Shown one piece after another: positions 7,962 to 15,544 of a stretch of DNA of 39,989 nt. The notes under the pieces are model-generated. The model did no database searches and had not been told where the DNA came from. It was given only the letters and a program-made list of their open reading frames with translations. How positions within the stretch are numbered: position 1 is the stretch's first letter; the number at the start of each line of letters is the position of its first letter. This DNA comes from JAWLCQ01 sp041687095 (GTDB taxonomy: Bacteria; Planctomycetota; Phycisphaerae; SM23-33): the NCBI GenBank assembly GCA_041687095.1, contig JAWLCQ010000028.1, positions 1-39,989 on the forward strand. The letters run 5' to 3'. The translations under genes were made by a program, and so were the position numbers.

Positions 7962-8438
7962 ATGCGTTGGATCTGGATCGATCGTTTCACTGAGTTCGTC
8001 CCCGGCCAGCGAGCCGTCGCCCTCAAGAACGTCTCGCTCGCCGAGGAGCATCTTCACGACCACTGGGAGCCCTGCCCCATCATGCCCGCGTCCCTCATGA
8101 TCGAGGGCATGGCGCAGACGGCGGGCATCCTCGTCGGGCAGGCACGGGACTTCAAGGAGAAGGTCGTCCTGGCGAAAATTCGGACGGCCGAGTTCTCCGA
8201 CGTCGTGTATCCCGGCGATCAGATCACCTATATCGCCGAAGTCGAAACCCTCGCCGACGAGGCCGCCGTCACCCACGGCACGGTCCTGAAGAACGGCCAG
8301 CCCATCGGTACGGTGGACCTGATGTTCTCCCACGTGGACCAGAGCCTCTCGGGCGTCAAGGTCCCCGAGGAGAATTTCGTCTTCACCGGGCAGTTCGAGC
8401 GGCTGGTGGCCCCCCTGCTGGAGGGGCGGAATGGCTAG
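7962..8438 (+). CDS. Second FabZ-like hot-dog-fold protein with a divergent active-site motif
   Basis: The 158-residue protein aligns end to end with the FabZ-like protein at 6753, including the spacing of His34 and Glu48 in HDHWEPCPIMPASLMIEGMA. The HFPxxPxxPG signature is altered to HWEPCPIMPAS: the Phe, the first Pro context and the Gly after the Pro are changed, although the two catalytic side chains are kept. It may be an active dehydratase with different chain specificity, or a partner subunit. It follows the ACP gene by 6 nt and overlaps the next gene by 8 nt, so translation is probably coupled. Confidence 0.82.
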   Translation: MRWIWIDRFTEFVPGQRAVALKNVSLAEEHLHDHWEPCPIMPASLMIEGMAQTAGILVGQARDFKEKVVLAKIRTAEFSDVVYPGDQITYIAEVETLADEAAVTHGTVLKNGQPIGTVDLMFSHVDQSLSGVKVPEENFVFTGQFERLVAPLLEGRNG

Positions 8439-9744
8439 GCGCCGCGTCGCCATCACCGGTCTGGGCGTGGCGACGGCCGCCGGTGTGGGCGCCGACGCCT
8501 TCTGGAACGCCCTGCTCGGCGGGGAGTCCTTCGTCCGCCCGGTCACCAGCATCGACCTGTCGGGCTTCCCCACCGTCCTCGGGGGGGAACTGCAGGGCTT
8601 CTCCGCGAAGGACTACGTGCCCAAGCACTACCGCAAGGCCGTCAAGGTCATGGCCCGCGACATCGAACTCGCCGTCGCCGCCGCCGACCTTGCCTTCCGG
8701 GACAGCGGGATCGTCACGCGCGGGATCGATCCCGACGCCGCGACCATCGCCCCCAAACGCCTGGGCTGCAACATCGGGGCCGGCCTCATCTGCTCCGATC
8801 TCGATGAACTCGGGGCGGCCGTCAACACCGCCCTCACCGACGGGCACTTCGACCTCCGCCGCTGGGGCAACGAGGGCATGACCAACCTCACGCCCCTGTG
8901 GCTGCTGAAGTACCTGCCCAACATGCTCGCCTGCCACGTGACGATCATCCACGGGGCGGAGGGGCCCAGCAACACCATCACCTGCGGGGACGCCTCCGGG
9001 CACCTTGCGATCGGGGAGGCGACGCGACTGATCCAGCGCGACGCGGCCGATGCCGTCATCGCCGGGGGGGCCGAGAGCAAGCTCAACCCCATGGGCCTGC
9101 TCCGCCAGTCCCTCCTGAACCGCCTCGTGTCCACCCGCACCGCGGGCGAAACCGGCACGGTCCGCCCCTTCGACGCCGCCCACTGCGGCACGGTCGTGGG
9201 GGAAGGCGGTGGGCTGCTGATCCTTGAGGACCTGGAGCGGGCGCGGGAGCGCGGTGCTCGCATCTACGCCGAGGTCGTTGGCTTTGGGGCCGCCTGCGAC
9301 CCCGAGGCCGTCGATGTCACACGCCCCACCGTCGGGAACGTCGGCCTTGCCGTCACGAAAGCCCTCGCCGACGCGCAGATCGCCCCCCAGCAGGTCGGGG
9401 CCATCCTCGCCCATGGCACGGGCGTCCCGGCCGAGGACGACATCGAGTGCGACGCCTGGCACACCGCCATGGGCGATCGGGCCGCCGACATCCCCTGCTG
9501 CGCACTGACGGGGGCGCACGGTTCGCTGTTCGCCGGGGCCGGTGGGGCCTCGCTGGCCGCCGCGGCCCTCATGCTGCACCACCAGACCGTCCCCCCCACC
9601 GCCAACTTCTCCAACCCCTCCGCTGCCTGCCGTCTGGCCCTGAGCAGCGCCCCGCGCAGCCTGTCGCTGCCGTACGTCGTCAGCGGGGCCTTCACGGTCG
9701 GCGGCCAGAGCGGCGCCTGCGTTCTCAAGCGGTACGAAGCATGA
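8431..9744 (+). CDS. Ketosynthase-like protein lacking the catalytic Cys (chain-length-factor-like)
   Basis: The 437-residue protein has the full thiolase-fold length of a FabF/KAS II enzyme, from RRRVAITGLGVATAAG to GGQSGACVLKRY. A gap-free comparison of the nucleophile region (GPSNTITCGDASGHLAIGEA) with E. coli FabF places Asp187 where the catalytic Cys should be; Cys185 is two residues too early. The first active-site His is kept (H328 in LAHGTGV). The KSxxGH block is replaced by CALTGAHGSLF, with no Lys and the His displaced. Such a pattern is typical of the non-catalytic KS-beta or chain length factor of type II polyketide systems. It overlaps the next gene, an intact ketosynthase, by ATGA, supporting a KS-alpha/KS-beta heterodimer (inference). 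Confidence 0.85.
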   Translation: MARRRVAITGLGVATAAGVGADAFWNALLGGESFVRPVTSIDLSGFPTVLGGELQGFSAKDYVPKHYRKAVKVMARDIELAVAAADLAFRDSGIVTRGIDPDAATIAPKRLGCNIGAGLICSDLDELGAAVNTALTDGHFDLRRWGNEGMTNLTPLWLLKYLPNMLACHVTIIHGAEGPSNTITCGDASGHLAIGEATRLIQRDAADAVIAGGAESKLNPMGLLRQSLLNRLVSTRTAGETGTVRPFDAAHCGTVVGEGGGLLILEDLERARERGARIYAEVVGFGAACDPEAVDVTRPTVGNVGLAVTKALADAQIAPQQVGAILAHGTGVPAEDDIECDAWHTAMGDRAADIPCCALTGAHGSLFAGAGGASLAAAALMLHHQTVPPTANFSNPSAACRLALSSAPRSLSLPYVVSGAFTVGGQSGACVLKRYEA

Positions 9745-11027
9745 GCCGAAGACGAGTCGTCATCACCGGAATGGGCACCGTCAACCCGTTGGGGTTGGAC
9801 GTCGAGAGCACGTGGAAGGCGCTGATGGAAACGGCGAGCGGGATCTCCCCCACTCGCCTCTTCGACGCCTCCACCTTCCCCACGAAGTTCTCCGCCCAGG
9901 TGTCCGAGGCCTTCGACCTCGCCGCCGTCGTGCCCGACCCCGCCAAGCATCGCCACGCCGGCCGCCACTGCCGCTTCGCCCTCGCCGCCGCCGTCCAGGC
10001 CTGGCGGCAGGCGGGACTGGGGCAGTTCCCCCACCTCGACCGCTCCCGCCTGGGCATCTACCTCGGGGGGGGCGAGGGCTCGCTCGACTTCGAGAACTTC
10101 ACCGGCCTGCTCGTCGATGCGTGGAACGACGGGAAGATCGACACCGCCAAGTGGGCCCAGTCCGCCTTCACCCGCATGGACCTCTACCGCGAGATCGAGC
10201 AGGAATCGAACATGATCCTCGCTCACCTCGCGGCCGAGTTCGACGTCCAGGGCCCCTCCTTCAACGACCTCACCGCCTGCGCCGCCTCCACCCAGGCCAT
10301 CGGCGAGGCCACCATGCAGATCCGCTACGGCGACGCGGATGCGGTCCTCACCGGCGGGGCCCACTCCATGATCCATCCCTACGGGGTCACGGGCTTCAAC
10401 CGCCTGACGGCCCTGTCGGTCCGCAACGACGACTACAAGACGGCGTCGAGGCCGTTCGACCTCACCCGCGACGGGTTCGTCCTGGGCGAGGGCGCGAGCA
10501 TCCTCATCCTGGAGGAGTACGAGTTCGCCAAGGCCCGCGGGGCGACCATCCTCGCCGAGATCGTGGGCTACGGCGCTTCGGCCGACGCGTTCCGCATCAC
10601 GGATCAGGACCCCGAGGGCGACGGGGCCGCGACGTCCATGCGCGCCGCCCTTGCCGACGCCTCCCTCACCCCCGCGGACATCGACTACATCTCCGCCCAC
10701 GGGACGGGGACGAAGCAGAACGACCAGGTGGAGACCCGCGGGATGAAGGCCGTCTTCCAGGACCTCGCCCCCGCCGTCCCGGTCTCCAGCGTCAAGAGCA
10801 TGCTGGGCCACCTCATCGCCGCCGCCGGGGCCACCGAACTCATCACCTGCATCCTCGCCATCCGCGACCAAGTCCTCCCCCCCACCACCAACTACACCAC
10901 CCTCGACCCCGACTGCGACCTCGACTACATCCCCAACCAGCCCCGCCAGGCCAAGGTCCAGACGTGCATGTCGAACAGCTTCGGCTTCGGCGGACAGAAC
11001 AACACGCTGATCATCAGCAAGGTGTAA
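9741..11027 (+). CDS. Catalytically intact beta-ketoacyl-ACP synthase (FabF-like)
   Basis: The 428-residue condensing enzyme retains the complete Cys-His-His triad: Cys180 in NDLTACAASTQAIGEA, His320 in ISAHGTGT and His357 in VKSMLGHLIAAAG, with Lys352. It should carry out decarboxylative condensation of malonyl-ACP with an acyl-enzyme. The start is the ATG overlapping the stop of the upstream ketosynthase-like gene (ATGA); the open frame extends further 5' but only into that gene. It ends the cluster. No ketoreductase or malonyl transferase gene is present beside it, so these activities must come from elsewhere. The sequence alone does not say whether the product is a fatty acid or a polyketide. 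Confidence 0.9.
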   Translation: MSRRRVVITGMGTVNPLGLDVESTWKALMETASGISPTRLFDASTFPTKFSAQVSEAFDLAAVVPDPAKHRHAGRHCRFALAAAVQAWRQAGLGQFPHLDRSRLGIYLGGGEGSLDFENFTGLLVDAWNDGKIDTAKWAQSAFTRMDLYREIEQESNMILAHLAAEFDVQGPSFNDLTACAASTQAIGEATMQIRYGDADAVLTGGAHSMIHPYGVTGFNRLTALSVRNDDYKTASRPFDLTRDGFVLGEGASILILEEYEFAKARGATILAEIVGYGASADAFRITDQDPEGDGAATSMRAALADASLTPADIDYISAHGTGTKQNDQVETRGMKAVFQDLAPAVPVSSVKSMLGHLIAAAGATELITCILAIRDQVLPPTTNYTTLDPDCDLDYIPNQPRQAKVQTCMSNSFGFGGQNNTLIISKV

Positions 11028-11082
11028 CGAGCCGGAGAGCGGCACGGGGCGGGATGGACAGGAAACTCCTCCAGCAGGATGC

Positions 11083-11145
11083 CACGGCTGCGCTTCTCAC
11101 CGCCGTGCGGCCCGCCGCTTCGCGACGGGCGCGGGTTCGGCGAAA
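11083..11145. repeat. Direct repeat flanking the lipoprotein gene, copy A
   Basis: The stretch from CACGGCTGCGCTTCTCAC onwards is repeated at 12009-12070 in the same orientation with few mismatches. The two copies flank the lipoprotein gene on either side. Each holds short self-complementary parts (for example CACGGC...CCGTG), so they may be dispersed hairpin elements rather than the scar of one event. Confidence 0.65.
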
Positions 11146-11211
11146 CGTGGTTGCTGTGCTATGCTCCGCAAGCCGCGGCACCCGCTCACTAAGATCAGAG
11201 GAATAGGACGA

Positions 11212-11997
11212 ATGGCCCCACTTCGACACTTGCCCTGCCCAAGACACTTGCGGGGAGCGTGTGCAGGCCTGCTGACGGCATCGCTTCTTCTTGCCCATCT
11301 TCTTGGGTGCAACGGAAAGGACGGCAGACAGGAGACCGCACCGACACCGCCGGCCGCGGCGCCAGCTTCCGTGGAAGCGCTCATGGACCAGGTCTTGCTC
11401 GCGATCAAGCACCAGGATCGAGACAGGCTTCTATCGCTGGTGCACTGGGAGGGGGTTGACGAGGAATTCAGGACGACCCACTGGGGCATCTTGTGCGACT
11501 CCCTTCTGGGGGACCAGTACCGCGAGACGTACATAGAGGAAGCGCCGGCCGATGATGCGCTGCTAGTTCTCAACGGGGAGGAGCTCGTGTGGACATCGCC
11601 CCCAACCCGCCGGATCGTACTGCGGCACGTGAAGACCCAGCCGGATCAGGAGATGACGACGCACCTATCGGCAGCGCAAATCGATGGAATCTGGTACATC
11701 GTCGGCCGGCGACGTCGCGCCCCAGGGGAAGCACTGGCGGCCGTCGCGATCGACGAGTACAAGGGCCCGGCAGCCAACCCCCGACCCGGGGGCGGGCGGG
11801 AGAAGTACAACGCCATCGACAGTGGCATGCCCCGCGATCAGGTCTTTATGATCCTCGGGAACGTCCTGGTTCACAAGCTCGAACAGACCGGGGGGTCGCA
11901 AGAGGCCTATGAGTGGGAGTACCGTGGGGGCAACATCAGTGTCGGGTTCAGCGACGGCGTGGCCCAGTGGAAGTCCAACACCTTCGTTAACAACTGA
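11212..11997 (+). CDS. Lipoprotein with a SmpA/BamE-like C-terminal region
   Basis: The 261-residue product starts with a signal peptide ending in a lipobox (LLLAHLLGC), followed by a Pro/Ala linker, so it is probably lipid-anchored. The middle section (SVEALMDQVLLAIKHQDRDR ... DGIWYIVGRRR) resembles the NTF2-like DUF4878-type domains found in lipoproteins, but I cannot confirm it. The C-terminal 60 residues (KYNAIDSGMPRDQVFMILG ... YEWEYRGGNISVGFSDG) follow the SmpA/BamE pattern, where a short helix precedes a beta-sheet that reads a terminal V-x-F segment. The ATG at 11212 is preceded by AGAGGA; an upstream in-frame ATG at 11161 is less likely. It is flanked by direct repeats and its codon use looks less extreme in GC than its neighbours. 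Function unknown. Confidence 0.7.
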   Translation: MAPLRHLPCPRHLRGACAGLLTASLLLAHLLGCNGKDGRQETAPTPPAAAPASVEALMDQVLLAIKHQDRDRLLSLVHWEGVDEEFRTTHWGILCDSLLGDQYRETYIEEAPADDALLVLNGEELVWTSPPTRRIVLRHVKTQPDQEMTTHLSAAQIDGIWYIVGRRRRAPGEALAAVAIDEYKGPAANPRPGGGREKYNAIDSGMPRDQVFMILGNVLVHKLEQTGGSQEAYEWEYRGGNISVGFSDGVAQWKSNTFVNN

Positions 11998-12008
11998 GAG
12001 CCGGGTGA

Positions 12009-12070
12009 CACGGCTGCGCTTCTCACAACCGTGCGGGCCGCCGCTTCGCGAAGGGCGCGGATTCCGCAAC
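12009..12070. repeat. Direct repeat flanking the lipoprotein gene, copy B
   Basis: Second copy of the repeat at 11083-11145. It starts 12 nt after the lipoprotein stop codon and ends just before the promoter of the topoisomerase gene. Confidence 0.65.
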
Positions 12071-12084
12071 GGTGGAAGCATCTC

Positions 12085-12113
12085 TTGATCGGAATGTGAA
12101 AATCCGGTAACGT
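12085..12113 (+). promoter_or_regulatory. Promoter-like pair for the topoisomerase VI B gene
   Basis: TTGATC (12085-12090), 17 nt, TAACGT (12108-12113), followed by the ATG at 12148 with an AGGGAAC ribosome-binding region between. It lies in a short AT-richer patch between the repeat and the gene. Confidence 0.45.
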
Positions 12114-12147
12114 TCTGGTTTCAGGAAACCGACAGGGAACGTCACGG

Positions 12148-14337
12148 ATGGCACAGAAGAAGACGGTCAAGAAGACTGCCAAAGCGGCAAAGAGCACGGC
12201 GAAGAGCACGGCCGAGAGCACGGCCGAGAGCACGGCAAAGACGAAGGCGAAGAAGGCCACCGTGGCCCCCGCCAAGACGGGCAAGGCGAGCAAGACCGCC
12301 CCGAAGATGGCGGCCAAGGTGGTCCCGACGAAGGCCGCCAAAGCCGCAGGCGCCAAGGCCGCCGCCAAGGCCGCGGGCGGAAAGTCCGCTGCCAAGGCCA
12401 AGACCGCCAAGGCCGCCGCCGCCAAGGCCCCGGCGAAGAAAGGCAAGGCCCGCAAGAAGACCGCGCCCAAGGCGTCGATCACGGTCTACATCCCCGGCGC
12501 GCAGGCGCCCGCCCCGGCCGCCAACGCCAATGCCGCCGCCGTCCCTGCCGATGCCTCCCCCGAGGCTGCCGAGGGCCTCGACATCGAACTCGCCGACACC
12601 ACCGCCGACGAGCTGGACCTCGCCGCCCCCCCTGCCCCCGCCGTCCCCGACAAGGCTCCCCCCAGGCGAGGGCGCAAGCCCGCCGCGTACGCCACCGCCG
12701 AGTCCATGGCCAAGGCCCAGCGGTCGATCTCCGTCAGCGAGTTCTTCGCCAAGAACCGCCATCTGCTGGGCTTCGACAACCCGCGCAAAGCCCTCCTCAC
12801 CACCGTCAAGGAGGCCGTCGATAACGCCCTCGACGCCTGCGAGGAGGCGGGCATCCTCCCCGTGGTCCAGATCGAGATCCGCGAGGTCTCCGAGACGCAC
12901 TTCGAGGTCTCCGTGCAGGACAACGGGCCCGGCATTGTCCGCAAGCAGATCCCCAGCATCTTCGGGCAGTTGCTGTACGGGTCCAAGTTCCACCGCCTCC
13001 GCATGTCCCGCGGGCAGCAGGGCATCGGGATCAGTGCGGCCGGCATGTACGGACTGCTCACCACGGGCCGTCCCGTGCGGATCACCTCGCGGACGGGCGC
13101 GCGATCGGCGGCCCATTACTACGAGTTGCAGATCGATACCCGCCAGAACCGTCCCGACGTCATCACCGAGACCACCGTCGACTGGGACGTGCCCCACGGT
13201 ACGCGGGTGACGATCGAGCTGGAGGCCCGCTACCAGAAGGGCCGCCAGTCCGTCGATGACTACCTCCAGCAGACCGCCGTCGCCAACCCGCACGTCACGC
13301 TGATCTACCGCGCGCCCGACGGCCGCGAGGACCGCTACAACGCCACCGTCACCGAGGTCCCGGAGCAGCCCGGGGAGATCAAGCCCCACCCCTACGGGGT
13401 CGAACTGGGCGTGCTGCTGAAGATGCTGCAGGAGACGAAGGCGAAGACGGCCGAGCAGTTCCTGACGGAGGAATTCTCGCGGGTGAGCCCGCGCGTGGCG
13501 AAGGAGATCCTAGCGGCAGCGAAGATCGCCCCCTCCACCCGTCCCCGCAAGGCTGCCGAGACCCCCCGCGCCCTGTACGAGGCCATCCAGAACACGAAGA
13601 TCATGGCCCCCCTGACGAACTGCGTCGTGCCCATCGGGGAGGACAAGCTCATCGCCGGGCTCCAGCAGGTCGTGCCCGCGGAGTTCTACAGCGGCACGAC
13701 CCGCCCGCCGTCGGTGTACCGGGGCAACCCCTTCATCATCGAGGCCGCCATCGCCTACGGCCGCCCGGAGAACGGGGGCAACGGGGAGGGCAATGGCGGC
13801 GGCGGGAATGGAGACGAGGGCCCCGGAGACGCCGAGCCCCACGGCGGCTCCCGGGGCAAGGGCGAGAACGACAACGACGCCTCGTCGCTCGCCAAGGTCA
13901 TCCGCTTCGCCAACCGCGTTCCCCTGCAGTACCAGCAGGGCGCGTGCGCGATCACCAGGTCGATCGTCGACCTCAACTGGCGGTCGTACGGTCTGGGGCA
14001 AGGCCGCGGGTCCCTCCCGTCGGGCCCGCTGACGATCGTGGTGCACATGGCCAGCGTGTGGGTGCCCTTCACCTCCGAGTCCAAGGAGGCCGTCGCGTCC
14101 TACCCGGAGATCCTCAAGGAGATCCGCCTGGCGTTGCAGGACTGCGGGCGCAAGCTCGGGAGCCATCTGCGGCGGACGGCGAGGATGAAGCAGGAGCTGA
14201 AGAAGCGGTCGTACATCGAGAAGTACATCCCCGCGATCGGGGAGGCGTTGCGGGACATCCTGTCGCTCAACGCCCCCCAGGTGGATCAGCTCTGCGCGGA
14301 CCTGAAGGACTCGCTGGAGCGTTCCCGCAAGCTCTGA
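12148..14337 (+). CDS. top6B: DNA topoisomerase VI subunit B with a histone-H1-like N-terminal tail
   Basis: The 729-residue product has a GHKL ATPase core starting near residue 187. Seen are SEFFAKNRHLLGFDNPRKAL, the Bergerat motif KEAVDNALDAC (Asn226), QDNGPGI (Asp258) and RGQQGIGISAAGMYG (288-301), then a transducer region with the RPPSVYRGNPFIIE segment. Subunit B binds ATP and couples it to strand passage; subunit A makes the double-strand break. Residues 1-110 are a Lys/Ala-rich low-complexity tail of KKTxKKTAKAAKS and AAKAxxAK type, as in histone H1-like proteins. Residues 130-170 are an acidic Ala-rich linker. A Gly/Asn-rich insertion sits at 537-577. Archaeal B subunits are about 530-600 residues, so the core alone is of normal size. 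No subunit A gene is next to it, which is unusual. Confidence 0.9.
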   Translation: MAQKKTVKKTAKAAKSTAKSTAESTAESTAKTKAKKATVAPAKTGKASKTAPKMAAKVVPTKAAKAAGAKAAAKAAGGKSAAKAKTAKAAAAKAPAKKGKARKKTAPKASITVYIPGAQAPAPAANANAAAVPADASPEAAEGLDIELADTTADELDLAAPPAPAVPDKAPPRRGRKPAAYATAESMAKAQRSISVSEFFAKNRHLLGFDNPRKALLTTVKEAVDNALDACEEAGILPVVQIEIREVSETHFEVSVQDNGPGIVRKQIPSIFGQLLYGSKFHRLRMSRGQQGIGISAAGMYGLLTTGRPVRITSRTGARSAAHYYELQIDTRQNRPDVITETTVDWDVPHGTRVTIELEARYQKGRQSVDDYLQQTAVANPHVTLIYRAPDGREDRYNATVTEVPEQPGEIKPHPYGVELGVLLKMLQETKAKTAEQFLTEEFSRVSPRVAKEILAAAKIAPSTRPRKAAETPRALYEAIQNTKIMAPLTNCVVPIGEDKLIAGLQQVVPAEFYSGTTRPPSVYRGNPFIIEAAIAYGRPENGGNGEGNGGGGNGDEGPGDAEPHGGSRGKGENDNDASSLAKVIRFANRVPLQYQQGACAITRSIVDLNWRSYGLGQGRGSLPSGPLTIVVHMASVWVPFTSESKEAVASYPEILKEIRLALQDCGRKLGSHLRRTARMKQELKKRSYIEKYIPAIGEALRDILSLNAPQVDQLCADLKDSLERSRKL

Positions 14338-14528
14338 GACGGATCCCAGGTAATCCCTGCGAACCGTTGGTTTGGCGTGGTTGCTCCCGGCTTCGCCCAG
14401 GCTGCGCCGTGGCAGGCCGCTTCGCTTCGCAAACCACGACACCCGCGCATGAACCAAATGGGATGCGCATGAGACGGGGGAAACCGGGAAGCGGCCGAGT
14501 GCCGCGCCGCCCGCTCTCCCTTGCCCCG

Positions 14529-14930
14529 CTACACGAGGTCCGCGAAGGAGGTCGCCTCGAGCTTGTTGGCGGTGTAGTCGCGGATCTCGCGGAAGAGGTT
14601 GATGAGGCCCGTGCTGCGTTCGATGGGCGTGTGCTCGTGGAAGTACTTGCTCGCCGAGCCCACGGGGGCGATGGCCCCGTCGAGGAGGCGGATGATCTCC
14701 GCGACGCTGATCTTCGACGGCGGGCGGGCGAGGCGGTATCCGCCCTCCGTCCCCCGCGCGCTCTGGACGTACCCCGCCCCCTTCAGCGCCAGCAGGATCT
14801 GCTCCAGGTACTTGCGGGGGATGTCCATCCGTTGGGCGATGTCCCCCGTCTTCACGTACCCTTCCTCGTAGTGCTCCGTCAGATCGATCAGCGCCAGACA
14901 GGCGTACTCGCTTCGACGCGAAAGTCGCAT
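14529..14930 (-). CDS. Rrf2-family transcriptional regulator without iron-sulfur cysteines
   Basis: The 133-residue protein starts with a winged-helix DNA-binding domain: MRLSRRSEYACLALIDL, then GDIAQRMDIPRKYLEQILLA and YVQSARGTEGGYRLARPP, all characteristic of Rrf2 regulators such as IscR, CymR and NsrR. The loop where IscR and NsrR carry three Cys ligands (DGAIAPVGSASKYFHEHTPI here) contains none, so this protein does not bind an Fe-S cluster in that way and may respond to a protein or small molecule, as CymR does. The start ATG at 14930 begins the family pattern. It sits alone between plus-strand genes, so its targets cannot be inferred from operon context. Confidence 0.88.
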   Translation of the reverse strand: MRLSRRSEYACLALIDLTEHYEEGYVKTGDIAQRMDIPRKYLEQILLALKGAGYVQSARGTEGGYRLARPPSKISVAEIIRLLDGAIAPVGSASKYFHEHTPIERSTGLINLFREIRDYTANKLEATSFADLV

Positions 14931-14984
14931 TCCGTTGACTCCCAGGACGACGCGGTGCGTGCGGGCAGCGCATCGAATACCGCT

Positions 14985-15014
14985 ACTGTACGCCCGGAAG
15001 GCTGCGCACGTCAA
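14985..15014 (-). promoter_or_regulatory. Promoter-like pair for the Rrf2 regulator
   Basis: On the minus strand TTGACG (15014-15009), 18 nt, TACAGT (14990-14985), about 55 nt before the start codon at 14930. Rrf2 proteins often repress themselves, but I see no clear operator palindrome here. Confidence 0.45.
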
Positions 15015-15118
15015 CGCCCGCCCGGGGGGCGGGGGTGGGCGGGTGCAGCAGCGGATTGTGGCGGGGCAAAGGCCCGGGCACCCTCCTCCCCGCGTGGAAC
15101 TGCATGTCGGGCCTCCGA

Positions 15119-15406
15119 GGGATGGGCCGCAGAGGCGCGGAGACGCAGAGAAGAGAATGTTTTGGAAACTGCTCTTCCCCGGGCGTCGCCGGCAAGCTCC
15201 TCGGCGAGAGGCAGACTTCGCTCGCCCTTTTGGCGTAACGCAAAAAAGCAAGCTGCGGGCAAGCTCCTCAGCGACAGGCGGACCTCGCTTGCCCTCTTGG
15301 CGCAAGCGCTCCGGCCTCCCTGCCCCCGGGACCTCGCCCTGTGCCTCCGCACACGACGATCCGCAACTCCCTCCCCTCCGCGTCTCCGCGCCTCTGCGGC
15401 CCATCC
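15119..15406. repeat. Fold-back with 36-nt arms around a direct repeat
   Basis: Left arm 15119-15154 (GGATGGGCCGCAGAGGCGCG and on) and right arm 15371-15406 match as inverted copies at 33 of 36 positions. A related string occurs at about 33555-33592. The interior carries the 45-nt direct repeat, whose units begin GGCAAGCTCCTC and end TTGGCG. Confidence 0.75.
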
Positions 15407-15544
15407 CGCGTACCGCCGCCCGCCACGAATTCTTGCTGCACCCGGGTGGGCGGCGGACGGGAAATGCCATGGACATGCCCGGTTCTGTCCGATATTGGTA
15501 GGAGTGTGCGGCACGTCACCGGCAATCGACACACGGGAGCGGAC

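Larger units (their letters stand above)
14931..15544. other. 614-nt intergenic region with repeats
   Basis: It holds the promoter of the minus-strand regulator (14985-15014) and a fold-back pair, a 36-nt arm at 15119-15154 with its imperfect reverse complement at 15371-15406. Inside the fold-back lie two direct 45-nt copies at 15191-15235 and 15258-15302 that differ at 6 positions. No gene was recognised; the open frames that cross it are repeat-derived. Confidence 0.7.

Noticed and set aside
14938..15543. Possible small gene between the Rrf2 regulator and the phosphatase
   Set aside because: All frames in the region pass through fold-back and direct repeat sequences and show no recognisable protein.
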